Shown piece by piece: positions 22,657 through 31,906 of a stretch of 64,000 nucleotides of DNA. The stretch lies in assembly GCF_000340215.1 (NCBI RefSeq), contig NW_006921532.1:8181735-8245734 (forward strand), given 5' to 3'. Under the pieces are notes generated by a model. It had not been told where the DNA came from, ran no database searches, and was given only the letters and a program-made list of their open reading frames with translations. Both the position numbers and the translations under genes were made by a program. The DNA is from Pseudocercospora fijiensis CIRAD86 (lineage: Eukaryota > Ascomycota > Dothideomycetes > Mycosphaerellales > Mycosphaerellaceae). Positions within the stretch are counted from its first letter, which is position 1. Every line of letters starts with the position of its first letter.

Positions 22657-23265
22657 ATTAATAGCGAAGGTCTAGGTAATAGAGATAGCCGTAATTAACT
22701 TGCTAGAGTAGTTAGTAGCGGTATAGATAATAATAGAGAGGCGTATTTACTAGATCTAGTCGCTATATCGATAACTCTAGGTAGTAGGTAGGGGAAGGGG
22801 AGATAGCGACCTACGAAGGTATTACGGAAGGCTATAATAATCTCGATTCGCTAACAAATTAGTAGGATAGGAAGACGAGCGATCTACTACCTACCTTCGA
22901 GTCCTCTAGCCGCCTTATTACTATCCCTCCGAGTCCCTTACGAAGCCCGATTTCTATTCGAATTTTCTATCTAATAACGTTACCTTCTATACTATTATAT
23001 ACTATCTATATTATTCGTACAACCTTAACTATTATTAAGAGCTTATAATATATTACAATAGACATACTACTAGTAGTATAGAGCCTCCGAAGGTATTATT
23101 TAGTATACTATAGAGCGATCGATAGAAGGTTTAATATTATAGGGGAAGGTAGTTACTATCGCTAAGGCTACTATACCGCTTCTGTATCTACCTCCTTTAG
23201 CAATAGACTTATTGCATTACGACCTACGGCATTACAATCGATTGGCTATATATAATATAGTAGAT
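22657..23265. other. Older RIPped DNA of unknown origin
   Basis: TpA-rich, CpA-poor sequence like the elements to its left, but it does not match them. It is the target into which Gypsy B inserted. No domain readable. Around 23265 the composition changes abruptly to normal CpA/TpG-containing DNA, marking the edge of the gene island. Confidence 0.5.
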
Positions 23266-25065
23266 ACAGTGGATACAGGTAGTGAACCATCAGTTAGAAG
23301 TTGTTGTCGGAGGTGGACAGCGACACCTCCTGCTAAAGGTCTCTATTAGCTTACATGTAACCAGACTTGTCTCTCTGCAGGAGGATGCGCGGCAGGTACA
23401 TCCACCTTTGCTTCGTGGCATTGAGTTCGTCTGCCTCTGCTAGTGAAGTAGCGATGTACTGTACCTACCTACCTCCACCTCTGCAGAGCTTCCCATTGAA
23501 GAGCTCCAATTCGCGGACATTTTTGGTTACCCTCGGTCAATGACGCCGACATCAGGCTAGCGACTACCTATCCACCTCGGATGGTGGTGCTTCCGTTTCA
23601 GGCTTGCCGTTCGGAGCTAAAGCGTGCAGTGGAGAAGGGAAAGTAGTGTGGAAAGAGTCATCAACAAGTGATTTGAGTGCCAAGATGCGACTCTTGGAGA
23701 AGGGAGCGACGTAGGATTCTCGACTGAGATGGAAGCGAACTGAATGAAGCACGGCCGGCACTGCTGTGCACCATGTAGCGACTACACTGGATCTGGAAAA
23801 TATCTGCATCGCTAGCAAACCACGGCTCAATTGTACGTGAACTCGATAGCGGCAAAGACAACCGCGGTCTCGATATCAACTCCTGCACCAACCAACCCGC
23901 TATCGAATCATTTCGGATCGTGATTCCAATGCCGGGTGAGATGGGGAACTACATACATACAGTGGAAAGAATTGTCTAGCTGAGCTCATAAAAGACAATG
24001 CTACATCCGATTCGGAACTGCGGCCCTTTCTCCTGCTGATGTTATCAGATCGCTCGAGATTATTAAGGGTGGTGGCTGTAGTCGTTACACCGTGCATAGC
24101 AGCACCGTCTTTCATCAGAGTGGCAGACATCTCAGTACTCTCCAGGTAATATAATTGTTGACCCTTCTATACTTTCCTTTCTCTCCCGAGATATCTCCTC
24201 TAGAAGCATCAATCAACGGAAGTCGCCACGCCTCGAACGAACCAACAGACTACATGTATCCTGTGACACTTGCCGCCATCTGCGACGTAAACGCCTCGAG
24301 CACTCTATGCCTGCGAACGTCTTTTCGCCGTCGACACGGCGGTCACTGGCTTTCCACTCGATTGTCCTCAAATAACGACTGCGGTCTTGCCATATCATTT
24401 TCGACACAACGACTACCGTCTTGCGTCACATTTTTTTTCGAAAACTTCCCCAAGTAACCACACCCGTCTTGCTTCAATTCTTCGATGCAACGATGTGAGT
24501 CTTGCTTCACACTCTTCGAAGTAACGACGAAAGTCTTGCTTCAGCTTTTGCGGGTAACGAATTGCTTCACCCCATTGTCATCAGGCTACATTGCCTAATT
24601 GCAGAGTGGTGCGTCGCTTGAACGTCGGTTCGACCTCACTCGAACAAGAAGTACAGGTCATGATTCCGAGTTCTCGAATTTATATAACTGGTGTAGTAAC
24701 TACAAGAGTGGAGTCGAAGTTGATATCAACACGAGCCAGCACTGCCCATCACTTGAGGCTGGCCCGCATCTGTAGTGATCGTTGTCCGAAATCGCGATGC
24801 TTGACGCCATGATCGCTTTCTAAATGCTAATGCTGTACATGTTTGATCACACATCCGCCGCAAAAAGAAGCCGATTTTGTTCTCCAGAACTCCGTCTATT
24901 ATGCACAGAAGCTGGCAGTGAAGCGATATAGAGCTCGCTGGTTGAGGAGAGGCATCCCACGCATGAAGCGTAGTCCAGGAATTTAACGAAATCTCCATCG
25001 TAGTAGTAACCGAAACTGTATCGCTGGTTGGAAAGAAGAAGACACTGACTCAGCCGAATCAGAGC
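23266..25065. other. Intergenic edge of the gene island, no gene seen
   Basis: Normal base composition. Open frames on both strands are short and overlap one another, with no recognisable product. The degenerate repeat at 24350-24585 is the only structure noted. Confidence 0.5.
24350..24585. repeat. Degenerate ~45-50-bp tandem repeat
   Basis: About five units share the core TTCGAAGTAACGACGAAAGT or close variants, followed by CTTGCTTCA. Examples are AACGACTGCGGTCTTGC, CAACGACTACCGTCTTGC and CAACGATGTGAGTCTTGC. Not RIPped. Confidence 0.6.
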
Positions 25066-26814
25066 TCAGACATAATCTCTGGCGCTCTTCTGCATCTCGA
25101 TAAACCTCCATCCTCTGGTCTCTGGGTTGTTCACCTCTTCCGGTATTCTCGTCACACCAATGGCATATGTGACTTGTTGGACCTTGTCCTCCATACCGGC
25201 AGCCAGCTCTCCACTTTTGGCGTTCCTGTATACGTGAATCTCTTGTGTTCGGCACATGAGGACGAATACCGGAATCTCACCAGGATCCAGCATTCGCGCG
25301 GAAAGGATATCAACACCTCTGATGTCAAGAATTTTGCCGTCAGACTTAAGGCCAGCCGTGGTGTACTGCTGCATGAGCGCGTGGTAGACCTGGAATTGAG
25401 CTGCCGATAGCCAAAGTTTGAGGGTCTCGACATCACCCTTAACATACGCCTCGAGGACTTCCGGTAGAATATATGTTCGCATCTCATTCAAGAAAGGTTC
25501 CAGTTGGAAGTTGGGGTCCATTTCTCGGAATTTCTTGATGACCATGGCAGTCTCGTTTTCCGCAAAGAAGCCTGCAATGCGATCCGATACGCTTCTCGCG
25601 GTGCTGATCAATGGATTTTCCGACTCGCGATATACAGCTCCCATACCGAAGACGCGTTGCATGACCTTGCTGTTGTCCTTGAAATCCTTCCAAGCCTCTT
25701 TCCATGCAGCATCCTTGTGCACTGTAACGTTGGTGCCCGCATTGGGGTCTTCCTCGAACACTTCAGACACTTTGTTTGGGTTGAATCCTCGCTTTGCATC
25801 CATCTCTTCACGTTTCCGCTTCCGCTCCTCCTTCTCGGTCCAACCACCATATCTTGAAGAAGCTCCATCGTCGATGGTGTCTTTCACGTCCTTGTATGCC
25901 TTGGTCTCTCTCACTGGCCGTGTTGCCTTTTCTACTCCACTTCCTACAGCAGAGGCACCTTTTCGAATCACCTTTGCGACTGGAGTGTCCCAGGTCCAGG
26001 CGGCACTCTTACCAATTGCACCGGCCGTTCCCATAATCACTTTGCCGGTAGTCGTACTCGCGGCCTCAGCAGCCTTTGTATATGCGCTTCGTGCCTTTTG
26101 CACATTTGGATTCTGGGTAAAATCGTGAATGGTACCACCGAGTTGCTTGGTACTCTCATTCCATTCCTTGCTGGCTTTAAACTCCGTCTGAAGAGTCTCG
26201 GTGAAGACTTGCCATGGTGTCTTGGTGCCGTGTGGTGGCGGAGGAGCCTTTTCCTTCTTCTCACCCTTCTGCTCTCCCTCGGCGCCAGCGCCCTCCTCGC
26301 CTTCAGTCTTCCCCTTTGCCTCTTCTCCTTCGGCGGCTTCCTTCTGCCGCTGAGCCCACTCCTTATCAGCCTGGGCCTTGAACTGGGCAAAGGCCTCGTC
26401 AGCAGCTGATCGCTCGGCGTCTGGCTTCTTTGCCTCTGGCTCCGGTTCGGCCTGGGATTGCGCTTTGGCTGCAGCGGGCTGTTCTTCTGCTTCTGCCTGC
26501 TGTCCACCCGCGGCTTTCTCCTTTGCGCGCTGCTCACGCATCTCTCGGAAGCTCACATGTCGTACAGAAGTAGCAGGCGATGACGATATAGTGGATGGCA
26601 AAAAATGTGATCGCAGCGCCAAGGGTAGTAATATGGCGGAAGTGCCATCTCGTCGCCGGCGTGCTGATGCTTCGCTATATTTTCTGAGCTGGCTTCCTAT
26701 CCGTCGGTATGCAGCCGTGCGGCCATATTGTGATGGAGAAGGCGTTGCGGGAAGATTTCGTGAAAGAGCGCCTCCTGCTCGCGACGAGAGGGAGCGGATG
26801 GCGGTTGTGCTCAT
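25066..26814 (-). CDS. TIM44: Mitochondrial import inner membrane translocase subunit TIM44
   Basis: A 582-residue single-exon frame with an ATG at 26814. Tim44 tethers mtHsp70 to the TIM23 channel on the matrix side of the inner membrane and drives presequence protein import. The N-terminus is rich in Arg/Ser/Ala without acids, as expected of a mitochondrial targeting sequence. A charged Glu/Lys/Ala region (about 100-190) follows. The C-terminal Tim44 domain (about 380-575) shows DPNFQLEPFLNEMRTYILPE, LDPGEIPVFVLM and TRGWRFIEMQKSARDYV at the end. It is somewhat longer than the yeast protein, mainly in the charged region. It is divergent from mitochondrial ribosomal gene uS11m across 288 bp. 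Confidence 0.95.
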   Translation of the reverse strand: MSTTAIRSLSSRAGGALSRNLPATPSPSQYGRTAAYRRIGSQLRKYSEASARRRRDGTSAILLPLALRSHFLPSTISSSPATSVRHVSFREMREQRAKEKAAGGQQAEAEEQPAAAKAQSQAEPEPEAKKPDAERSAADEAFAQFKAQADKEWAQRQKEAAEGEEAKGKTEGEEGAGAEGEQKGEKKEKAPPPPHGTKTPWQVFTETLQTEFKASKEWNESTKQLGGTIHDFTQNPNVQKARSAYTKAAEAASTTTGKVIMGTAGAIGKSAAWTWDTPVAKVIRKGASAVGSGVEKATRPVRETKAYKDVKDTIDDGASSRYGGWTEKEERKRKREEMDAKRGFNPNKVSEVFEEDPNAGTNVTVHKDAAWKEAWKDFKDNSKVMQRVFGMGAVYRESENPLISTARSVSDRIAGFFAENETAMVIKKFREMDPNFQLEPFLNEMRTYILPEVLEAYVKGDVETLKLWLSAAQFQVYHALMQQYTTAGLKSDGKILDIRGVDILSARMLDPGEIPVFVLMCRTQEIHVYRNAKSGELAAGMEDKVQQVTYAIGVTRIPEEVNNPETRGWRFIEMQKSARDYV

Positions 26815-27102
26815 GCTCTATGCCGCTATGTATAACTACAATGAGAAGCAGGGAAAGGACGATGGGAGGCGACGCGAAGGCAGAAATGGCGGCGCATGTG
26901 CTTCCATCGAAGTCGCTCGCTCGGGAAAACAAGTCAAGCTGAAGCTTTCAGATTGGTCCCAGCTTCCACCGACATCGACTGCACGCTGCACTCCCGAATC
27001 TCTCCGCACCTCCGTCTCCGCATCGCATCGTATCCGCGCATCGCATCGCAGACACGCTGCCTGGACACATCGAGCCATTGTACCAGCACAACATCACGAC
27101 CT
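26815..27102. promoter_or_regulatory. Shared promoter of TIM44 and uS11m
   Basis: The 288 bp between the two ATGs serve two nuclear genes for mitochondrial proteins. The uS11m side has repeated CGCATCGCATCG words (about 27020-27050). No specific site was identified with confidence. Confidence 0.55.
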
Positions 27103-27840
27103 ATGGCCACCATCAAAGCGCCGCGAGCCTTTCTGAGCAGCTCTTTCATGTGCCATTCATGCCGCCAGCGACTCCTGCCGGCGACATCAACACGCGCCTT
27201 CTCTTCGACGCAAACACGACCCGCAGAAGAACCACTGGGCCGGCTAGGAGGCTTCCAAGCCAACAGCAGAGGCAGACCGAATCGCAACAATGACTCCTCC
27301 AGCATGCCAAGTCTATCAGAATTGCTCGATAAAGACGTCGACTCATTTGCCAATGCACATTTTGCGCATGAAATGACCAGTCCGGGCGAGAGGGAAAAGC
27401 CATACAGACTCCATGTCTATGCCACTAAGCACAACACACATCTCACTTTTGTACAGCCATCGAGACCAGCCTCACAAACGGCATCATCGAGTGTGTCAGG
27501 AACGTCGGCGAGCGCAAAGGATCAGAGCAAAATGGTGGATGTGCTTCTTTCTTTGAGTGCTGGCAACATTGGTTTCAGAAAGGCTGGGCGAGGAAGTTAT
27601 GATGCAGCGTATCAGCTGGGCGCATTCGCTCTGAAGCAGATGCAAGAGAAAGGTATGCTGAGAGATCTGCATTCTTTGCAGGTGGTCATGCGAGGATATG
27701 GAGCTGGACGGGAAGCGATGACCAAGATCATTCTGGGAAGCGAAGGGAGATTCATCAGGAATAAGATCACAAGTGTGGTGGATGCGACGAGATTGAAGCA
27801 AGGTGGTCCCAGGAGCAAGAAACCAAGAAGATTAGGTTAG
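27103..27840 (+). CDS. Mitochondrial small ribosomal subunit protein uS11m
   Basis: 245 residues from the ATG at 27103. The open frame extends upstream, but this Met opens a typical targeting sequence (ATIKAPRAFLSSSFMCHSC, then RAFSSTQTRP with a likely cleavage zone). The C-terminal half is the S11 domain: VDVLLSLSAGNIGFRKAGRG, then LQVVMRGYGAGREAM, then IRNKITSVVDAT, and the basic end GPRSKKPRRLG. It corresponds to yeast Mrps18. The protein sits on the platform of the mitoribosomal small subunit near the 3' end of the small rRNA. Between the two parts lies a Ser-rich segment (about 115-130) typical of fungal versions. Confidence 0.93.
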   Translation: MATIKAPRAFLSSSFMCHSCRQRLLPATSTRAFSSTQTRPAEEPLGRLGGFQANSRGRPNRNNDSSSMPSLSELLDKDVDSFANAHFAHEMTSPGEREKPYRLHVYATKHNTHLTFVQPSRPASQTASSSVSGTSASAKDQSKMVDVLLSLSAGNIGFRKAGRGSYDAAYQLGAFALKQMQEKGMLRDLHSLQVVMRGYGAGREAMTKIILGSEGRFIRNKITSVVDATRLKQGGPRSKKPRRLG

Positions 27841-28864
27841 AGGAGAGTAGCTCCTCGATTTCTCTGCATTCAGCGTCATCATGAGCATCTTCGAAATACC
27901 AAATTTTGGCGATTCTCTGAAGGGAGTTCAGAGAGGACTGCATCGTTCTCAAAATGTCACAAGCCACCAAGCATTCTGGTCGAAAGGCATGATGCTCTGC
28001 CGCATGCTGGGATGGAAGGAAATCTAAATGTCATTGAGTGAGCGCCGACACATGCTCACATCAGCCAGCTCCGAAGCTCAAATGGACGAAGTAGCCATTG
28101 AATTGGGGAGAAGAGGCACGCATAGCGTCTGCCACGAGAGACGCTTGGCTGGTGTAGGAGAAAATGAGCGGCGATGCGAGATCCATCCTCATCGAGAAGC
28201 TTCCGCACGAGCGAGATATCCAAGATCGACCGACTTCGCGGTGGGACGCATAGTATGCATGTCTAGATGGAGTGCTCAGTACATTCGAAAGAGCAAAAGT
28301 ACATGGTCTTGCTACGATTTGAACGTAGGTCTTCTGGATACATACTGTCGAAAGACAGAGAGGTAAACAACTGGTGGTAAGTGCTGGACCGAAGTCGCAG
28401 CTCGCGTGCGACCGCGACATGCTATCGAGCTTCCACCATCGCTCGGTAGCGTTATGCCTCCCGAACGCATTCAGTGTGGCTGGATTAAACAGTTGCTGAT
28501 ATTGACCAGATGTGCTAACCACTGCACCACAAGACCAGTTGATCAAGCTGTGGGGTGAGAGCATACTTAGAGGTCATGCTCCATGTAGCAAACAAGCGGC
28601 CACATGCAGCCTCCCGCTCTCACGCAGGACCTCTGCTCGGCAGCCTCAGCCTGTCTGGCAACGAGGATACGGGAACTTCCTGCAGGTTGCGGCCGAAAGC
28701 AGGGGCGACAGTAGCATCTATTGCACGGTAAAAGCTGACAATTGAGCTCACTCCTCAACATCGTCGAGCTCAATGGCAACGACGTTGCAATCAGCACATG
28801 CAAGCAAGACGAGAAAGTTCGAAGTTTATCTGTATCAACGCAAGTGAGCTCACATCTTTTTGGA
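27841..28864. other. Intergenic region between uS11m and the esterase gene
   Basis: No convincing protein gene; overlapping short frames only. A tRNA-Gln-like fragment lies at 28440-28536. Confidence 0.45.
28440..28536 (-). pseudogene. tRNA-Gln-like fragment
   Basis: On the minus strand GGTCTTGTGGTGCAGTGG then TTAGCACATCTGG matches the 5' half of a fungal tRNA-Gln (acceptor strand, D arm GTGC/GCAC, A box). The rest is degenerate. A weak T-arm-like ATGCGTTCGGGAGGCAT follows after a long insert, but no 3' acceptor strand CAAGACC is present. It could be a decayed tRNA or the head of a SINE. Confidence 0.4.
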
Positions 28865-29968
28865 CTACATGTGACCATGATGACCATACTCTTTCTTCCA
28901 CGAACTCATCAGACTCCACCGACCAAACCAATCCCCAATAACAGTAGAAGCGTTCCACGTCGTAGGACCATTCCGGTACTCATCCAAAATCCCACCAAAA
29001 TAGGTCGTAGAAGGCCAACCATGGCCCAGACCTTTGACCTTGTAATGTACAACAACATCTTCCAAATCGTTGCAAGTCCAGGCATACCTCGTCACATTCC
29101 CACCATTCAGAATCTGGGTCTGATTGCTTTCAATCCCTGTCAACCCACCAACACCCTTCGCATCATCCTCACAACCATTCAGCTCTGCAATTTTGGCCAG
29201 ATACACCGGGACGGGAAGAGTATTCGCCTGCGGTGAATTATCTCCACCATACGCAACAACCTTGTCAACATCCCCATGAATCTCCATATACGGAATTATC
29301 AAGCCATCGCGATCTTTCCCACAACCCGCACCATATAAAGGTTCAGTCAATTTGTCATCGGAATAGTATGCAGGAGCAACACCAGCCAGAGCCGCAAACC
29401 TCCCTCCGACAGTTCCATTGCAGAACAGTAATCCAGTCATTGAACCACCATTACTGAGACCCGTGGCATAAATTCGGTTCGTGTCGACGCAGAGTTTGGA
29501 TTCCAGATCGTCGAGAACATCAGAGACGAATTGTACGTCGTTGATGTAAGAGGAATTCGGAGTTGTAGGGTCTCCGAGGAACTGGTTGCCGATGCCTTCG
29601 GGATAGACAGCAATTGCGTTAGGATTGATAGATGGAAGGGAGAATTGAGTATAATTCTCGATACTACTGGTTGGTTGGAATTGGCCGTTGAAAGTCAGGA
29701 GGAGTGGATGTGCGACATCATTTGAGGCAGCGTAATTGGCTGGGAGATGGATTCTGTATTGTCGCTTTTGCAGGGTGGCATTGGGCGAGGAGAGAGGAGA
29801 GTCCAAGGTGATGTTGATCGAAGCTGCGCCTGGGATGAGGTCTGAAGGAAGTGTGGAACCGCATCCTGAGCTCGGTGATGCTGGTGCATGGATTGAAGCT
29901 AGAATGTTCACGGCACTTGCGTATGCTGCTTGAGGGTAGGAGAAGAGCGAGCTCGCCTGCAAAGACAT
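28865..29968 (-). CDS. Feruloyl esterase-like / PHB depolymerase-like secreted hydrolase
   Basis: 367 residues, alpha/beta-hydrolase of the feruloyl esterase type C/D and LpqC family. These cleave ferulate esters in plant cell-wall polysaccharides. The nucleophile elbow is GLSNGGS (Ser172). The acid is probably in HGDVD (Asp233 or 235), and the catalytic His is in GLGHGWP (His316). Cys pairs and many N-glycosylation sites (NAT, NYT, NSS, NGT, NVT, NAS) suggest secretion. The N-terminal 25 residues are only weakly hydrophobic, so the signal peptide is unclear and an upstream exon is possible. Two minus-strand ORF starts compete near 29970; this one keeps the domain frame. The 490 bp upstream to 30458 hold no other gene. 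Confidence 0.82.
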   Translation of the reverse strand: MSLQASSLFSYPQAAYASAVNILASIHAPASPSSGCGSTLPSDLIPGAASINITLDSPLSSPNATLQKRQYRIHLPANYAASNDVAHPLLLTFNGQFQPTSSIENYTQFSLPSINPNAIAVYPEGIGNQFLGDPTTPNSSYINDVQFVSDVLDDLESKLCVDTNRIYATGLSNGGSMTGLLFCNGTVGGRFAALAGVAPAYYSDDKLTEPLYGAGCGKDRDGLIIPYMEIHGDVDKVVAYGGDNSPQANTLPVPVYLAKIAELNGCEDDAKGVGGLTGIESNQTQILNGGNVTRYAWTCNDLEDVVVHYKVKGLGHGWPSTTYFGGILDEYRNGPTTWNASTVIGDWFGRWSLMSSWKKEYGHHGHM

Positions 29969-30458
29969 GGTGTCGCCTCACGCCAAAGTAGTAAGAGGTC
30001 CTGGTTACGCACGGCTGGTTTGGTGTCGCAATTGACTGAGGTGAGCGGGACCTATGAGGTCGACGAGATCAGGACCAGGGTGCCGCGTTGCGGAATCCGG
30101 TCACTTAAAAGCTGCGTTGTAGTCAAAGCCTCAGAGGCTCAGAACTGTATTTGGTGAGACATAACCTCTTTCGGTCCGGCAACTATTCGTTCGTTTCGAT
30201 CCGGGGCATGGTTTTCGCTGCCGAATTCACGCCGGACCAGGTAGAGGGCTCGCGTAATAGTAAGAGGCCTGTCAAGCAAAACAGCATAGCACACCAGTGA
30301 CACCACGCTGGCTGCAGCTGTAACGTTAGCATGACTGTGCAGTCAAGACAATTATAAAACAAAAAGCTATGCCGATGTTCAGCAACACGAGATGTACGCA
30401 AGCGCAGTCGCTCACAGAACGCTCTCCATTGATCCCCAGTCTGTGGCTGGATTCCTGG

Positions 30459-31613
30459 CTACTGTATTTTCTTGCCTTTCAGCTCTGGCGGTTGTCCCAC
30501 TACCACACCTCGATATAGCGCATCTGCAACTCCTCTCTTGACTCCCTCGTGCAATCCAACAAGAGGCCTATACCCGAGTCGCTGTTTCGCCTTGTCGATG
30601 TTGTAGTACCTGGTCATGCAAGTGTATCTGACCTGCTGTCGCGTCAAGTTGGGTTTGCCGAGTCGGAAGATGAAGTATATCCACTCCATAAGAGTGGCAA
30701 GGAAAAGTCCAAGATCTTTAGAGAGACACCAGACCTGGTCTGGAGTAGTTCTGTCTCCAGCAGCAGCCCACAACACACGTGCAAAGTCGAAGAAGTAGAC
30801 CGGCGCGTCATTGGTGATGAAGAAAGCCTCGCCGTCAACCTTCTCGTGGTCCAGAGGTGCTGCTAGGCCTTGTGCGGCGCGTTCGTGGGTGGCCAGAAGA
30901 GCAGCAGCCGCAAGATGGTGCGCATGAGCAACGTTGGTGATCTCGGTAAAGTCGAACAGATTCTCATTGGGGCCGATCTGTACTTTCGTCTGGCCTCGAT
31001 AGTATGCGGACAGACCCGGAGGAATGAGCTGCACATCTCCAGTTCCAAACATAGCCGAAGGGCGTAATGCTGTCGTCAAGAAGGTGGGGAAAGCAGCCGT
31101 GCGATTCTGCGAGAGCACGAAAAGTTCGGCCTGAGCCTTCGTTGTGGTGTAGTACTCTGGCTGTTCCTTGCCCATGATCAAAGGATATCTCTCGTCAGCA
31201 TTGACGAGATCGCTTTGGGTGTCATGAATAACACTGGCGGAAGAGGTGTAGACAAATGCCTTCACACCAGTCTCCTGCGCTGCTTTGACCAATGCCTTGG
31301 TACCCTCCACATTGACCTTGTATGTCAACTCCTGGTTCTTGCTTGCCGTCATGACTGGGCTGGCAGTGTGGATGACTGTGCTGAACTTTCTGGAGCGGAA
31401 AAACTTGAGCATGGCGTCAGGATCGGTGAGATCGCCAGCCTGGTAGTCGACGCCATTGACGGGATCCGCAGGCTGTTTGAGGTCGAGGACGGTGATCTTC
31501 TCGCACGCTTTCCGGGACGCAAGCAGCGACACAATGTGGTTGCCCAGGAATCCAGAGCCGCCCGTCACCAGAACATGTCCCAGACTCCTGATCTTCTGCT
31601 CGTGTGTAGCCAT
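30459..31613 (-). CDS. ERG26: Sterol-4-alpha-carboxylate 3-dehydrogenase (decarboxylating)
   Basis: 384 residues from the ATG at 31613. The frame is open 12 codons further, but only from a TTG. It is a short-chain dehydrogenase of the 3-beta-HSD family. In ergosterol synthesis it oxidises and decarboxylates the C4-carboxysterol made by ERG25, acting with ERG27 and ERG28 at the ER. The NAD-binding motif GGSGFLG is at 18-24, the catalytic pair YTTTK at 155-159, and the substrate-side motif RPSAMFG follows. A hydrophobic stretch (LGLFLATLMEWIYFIF, about 315-332) fits ER membrane attachment. It is divergent from the ubiquitin ligase gene, with 293 bp between the ATGs. Confidence 0.93.
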   Translation of the reverse strand: MATHEQKIRSLGHVLVTGGSGFLGNHIVSLLASRKACEKITVLDLKQPADPVNGVDYQAGDLTDPDAMLKFFRSRKFSTVIHTASPVMTASKNQELTYKVNVEGTKALVKAAQETGVKAFVYTSSASVIHDTQSDLVNADERYPLIMGKEQPEYYTTTKAQAELFVLSQNRTAAFPTFLTTALRPSAMFGTGDVQLIPPGLSAYYRGQTKVQIGPNENLFDFTEITNVAHAHHLAAAALLATHERAAQGLAAPLDHEKVDGEAFFITNDAPVYFFDFARVLWAAAGDRTTPDQVWCLSKDLGLFLATLMEWIYFIFRLGKPNLTRQQVRYTCMTRYYNIDKAKQRLGYRPLVGLHEGVKRGVADALYRGVVVGQPPELKGKKIQ

Positions 31614-31906
31614 GTTTGCAGCACGAGTATTCTGCTTGCTCTTTAACAATCTTGCCTCCCTCCCTCTCCGTGAACGTTTTCCGACTGAACAGACTCTCCT
31701 CTAGGCAATATTTGTCTGCTGACTGAAGCCCAAACCCACGGCGTTGGCGAAGAAACCCGTGGTGTATGCAAACGAACCGAAGCTTCAAGTCTGCACTCTC
31801 CACAAAATCGATCCGCGTTCCCTCGTATCTCGTATCAGGCAGGATTCAAGCGCATTTCTTGCCTGTTCCATTTCACTTTCCGTCATCACCCTTCACAACC
31901 GCCATC
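31614..31906. promoter_or_regulatory. Shared promoter of ERG26 and the HECT-like ligase gene
   Basis: 293 bp between divergent ATGs. It contains pyrimidine-rich stretches (CCTCCCTCCCTCTCC near 31655) often seen near fungal transcription starts. No sterol-response element could be assigned with confidence. Confidence 0.45.

Noticed and set aside
25418..26128. 236-residue plus-strand frame
   Set aside because: Antisense shadow of TIM44, whose coding sense is unmistakable.
28028..28564. Protein genes of 112 and 167 residues
   Set aside because: Overlapping frames on opposite strands with no domains, the longer one crossing the tRNA-like fragment. No start or intron signals of note.
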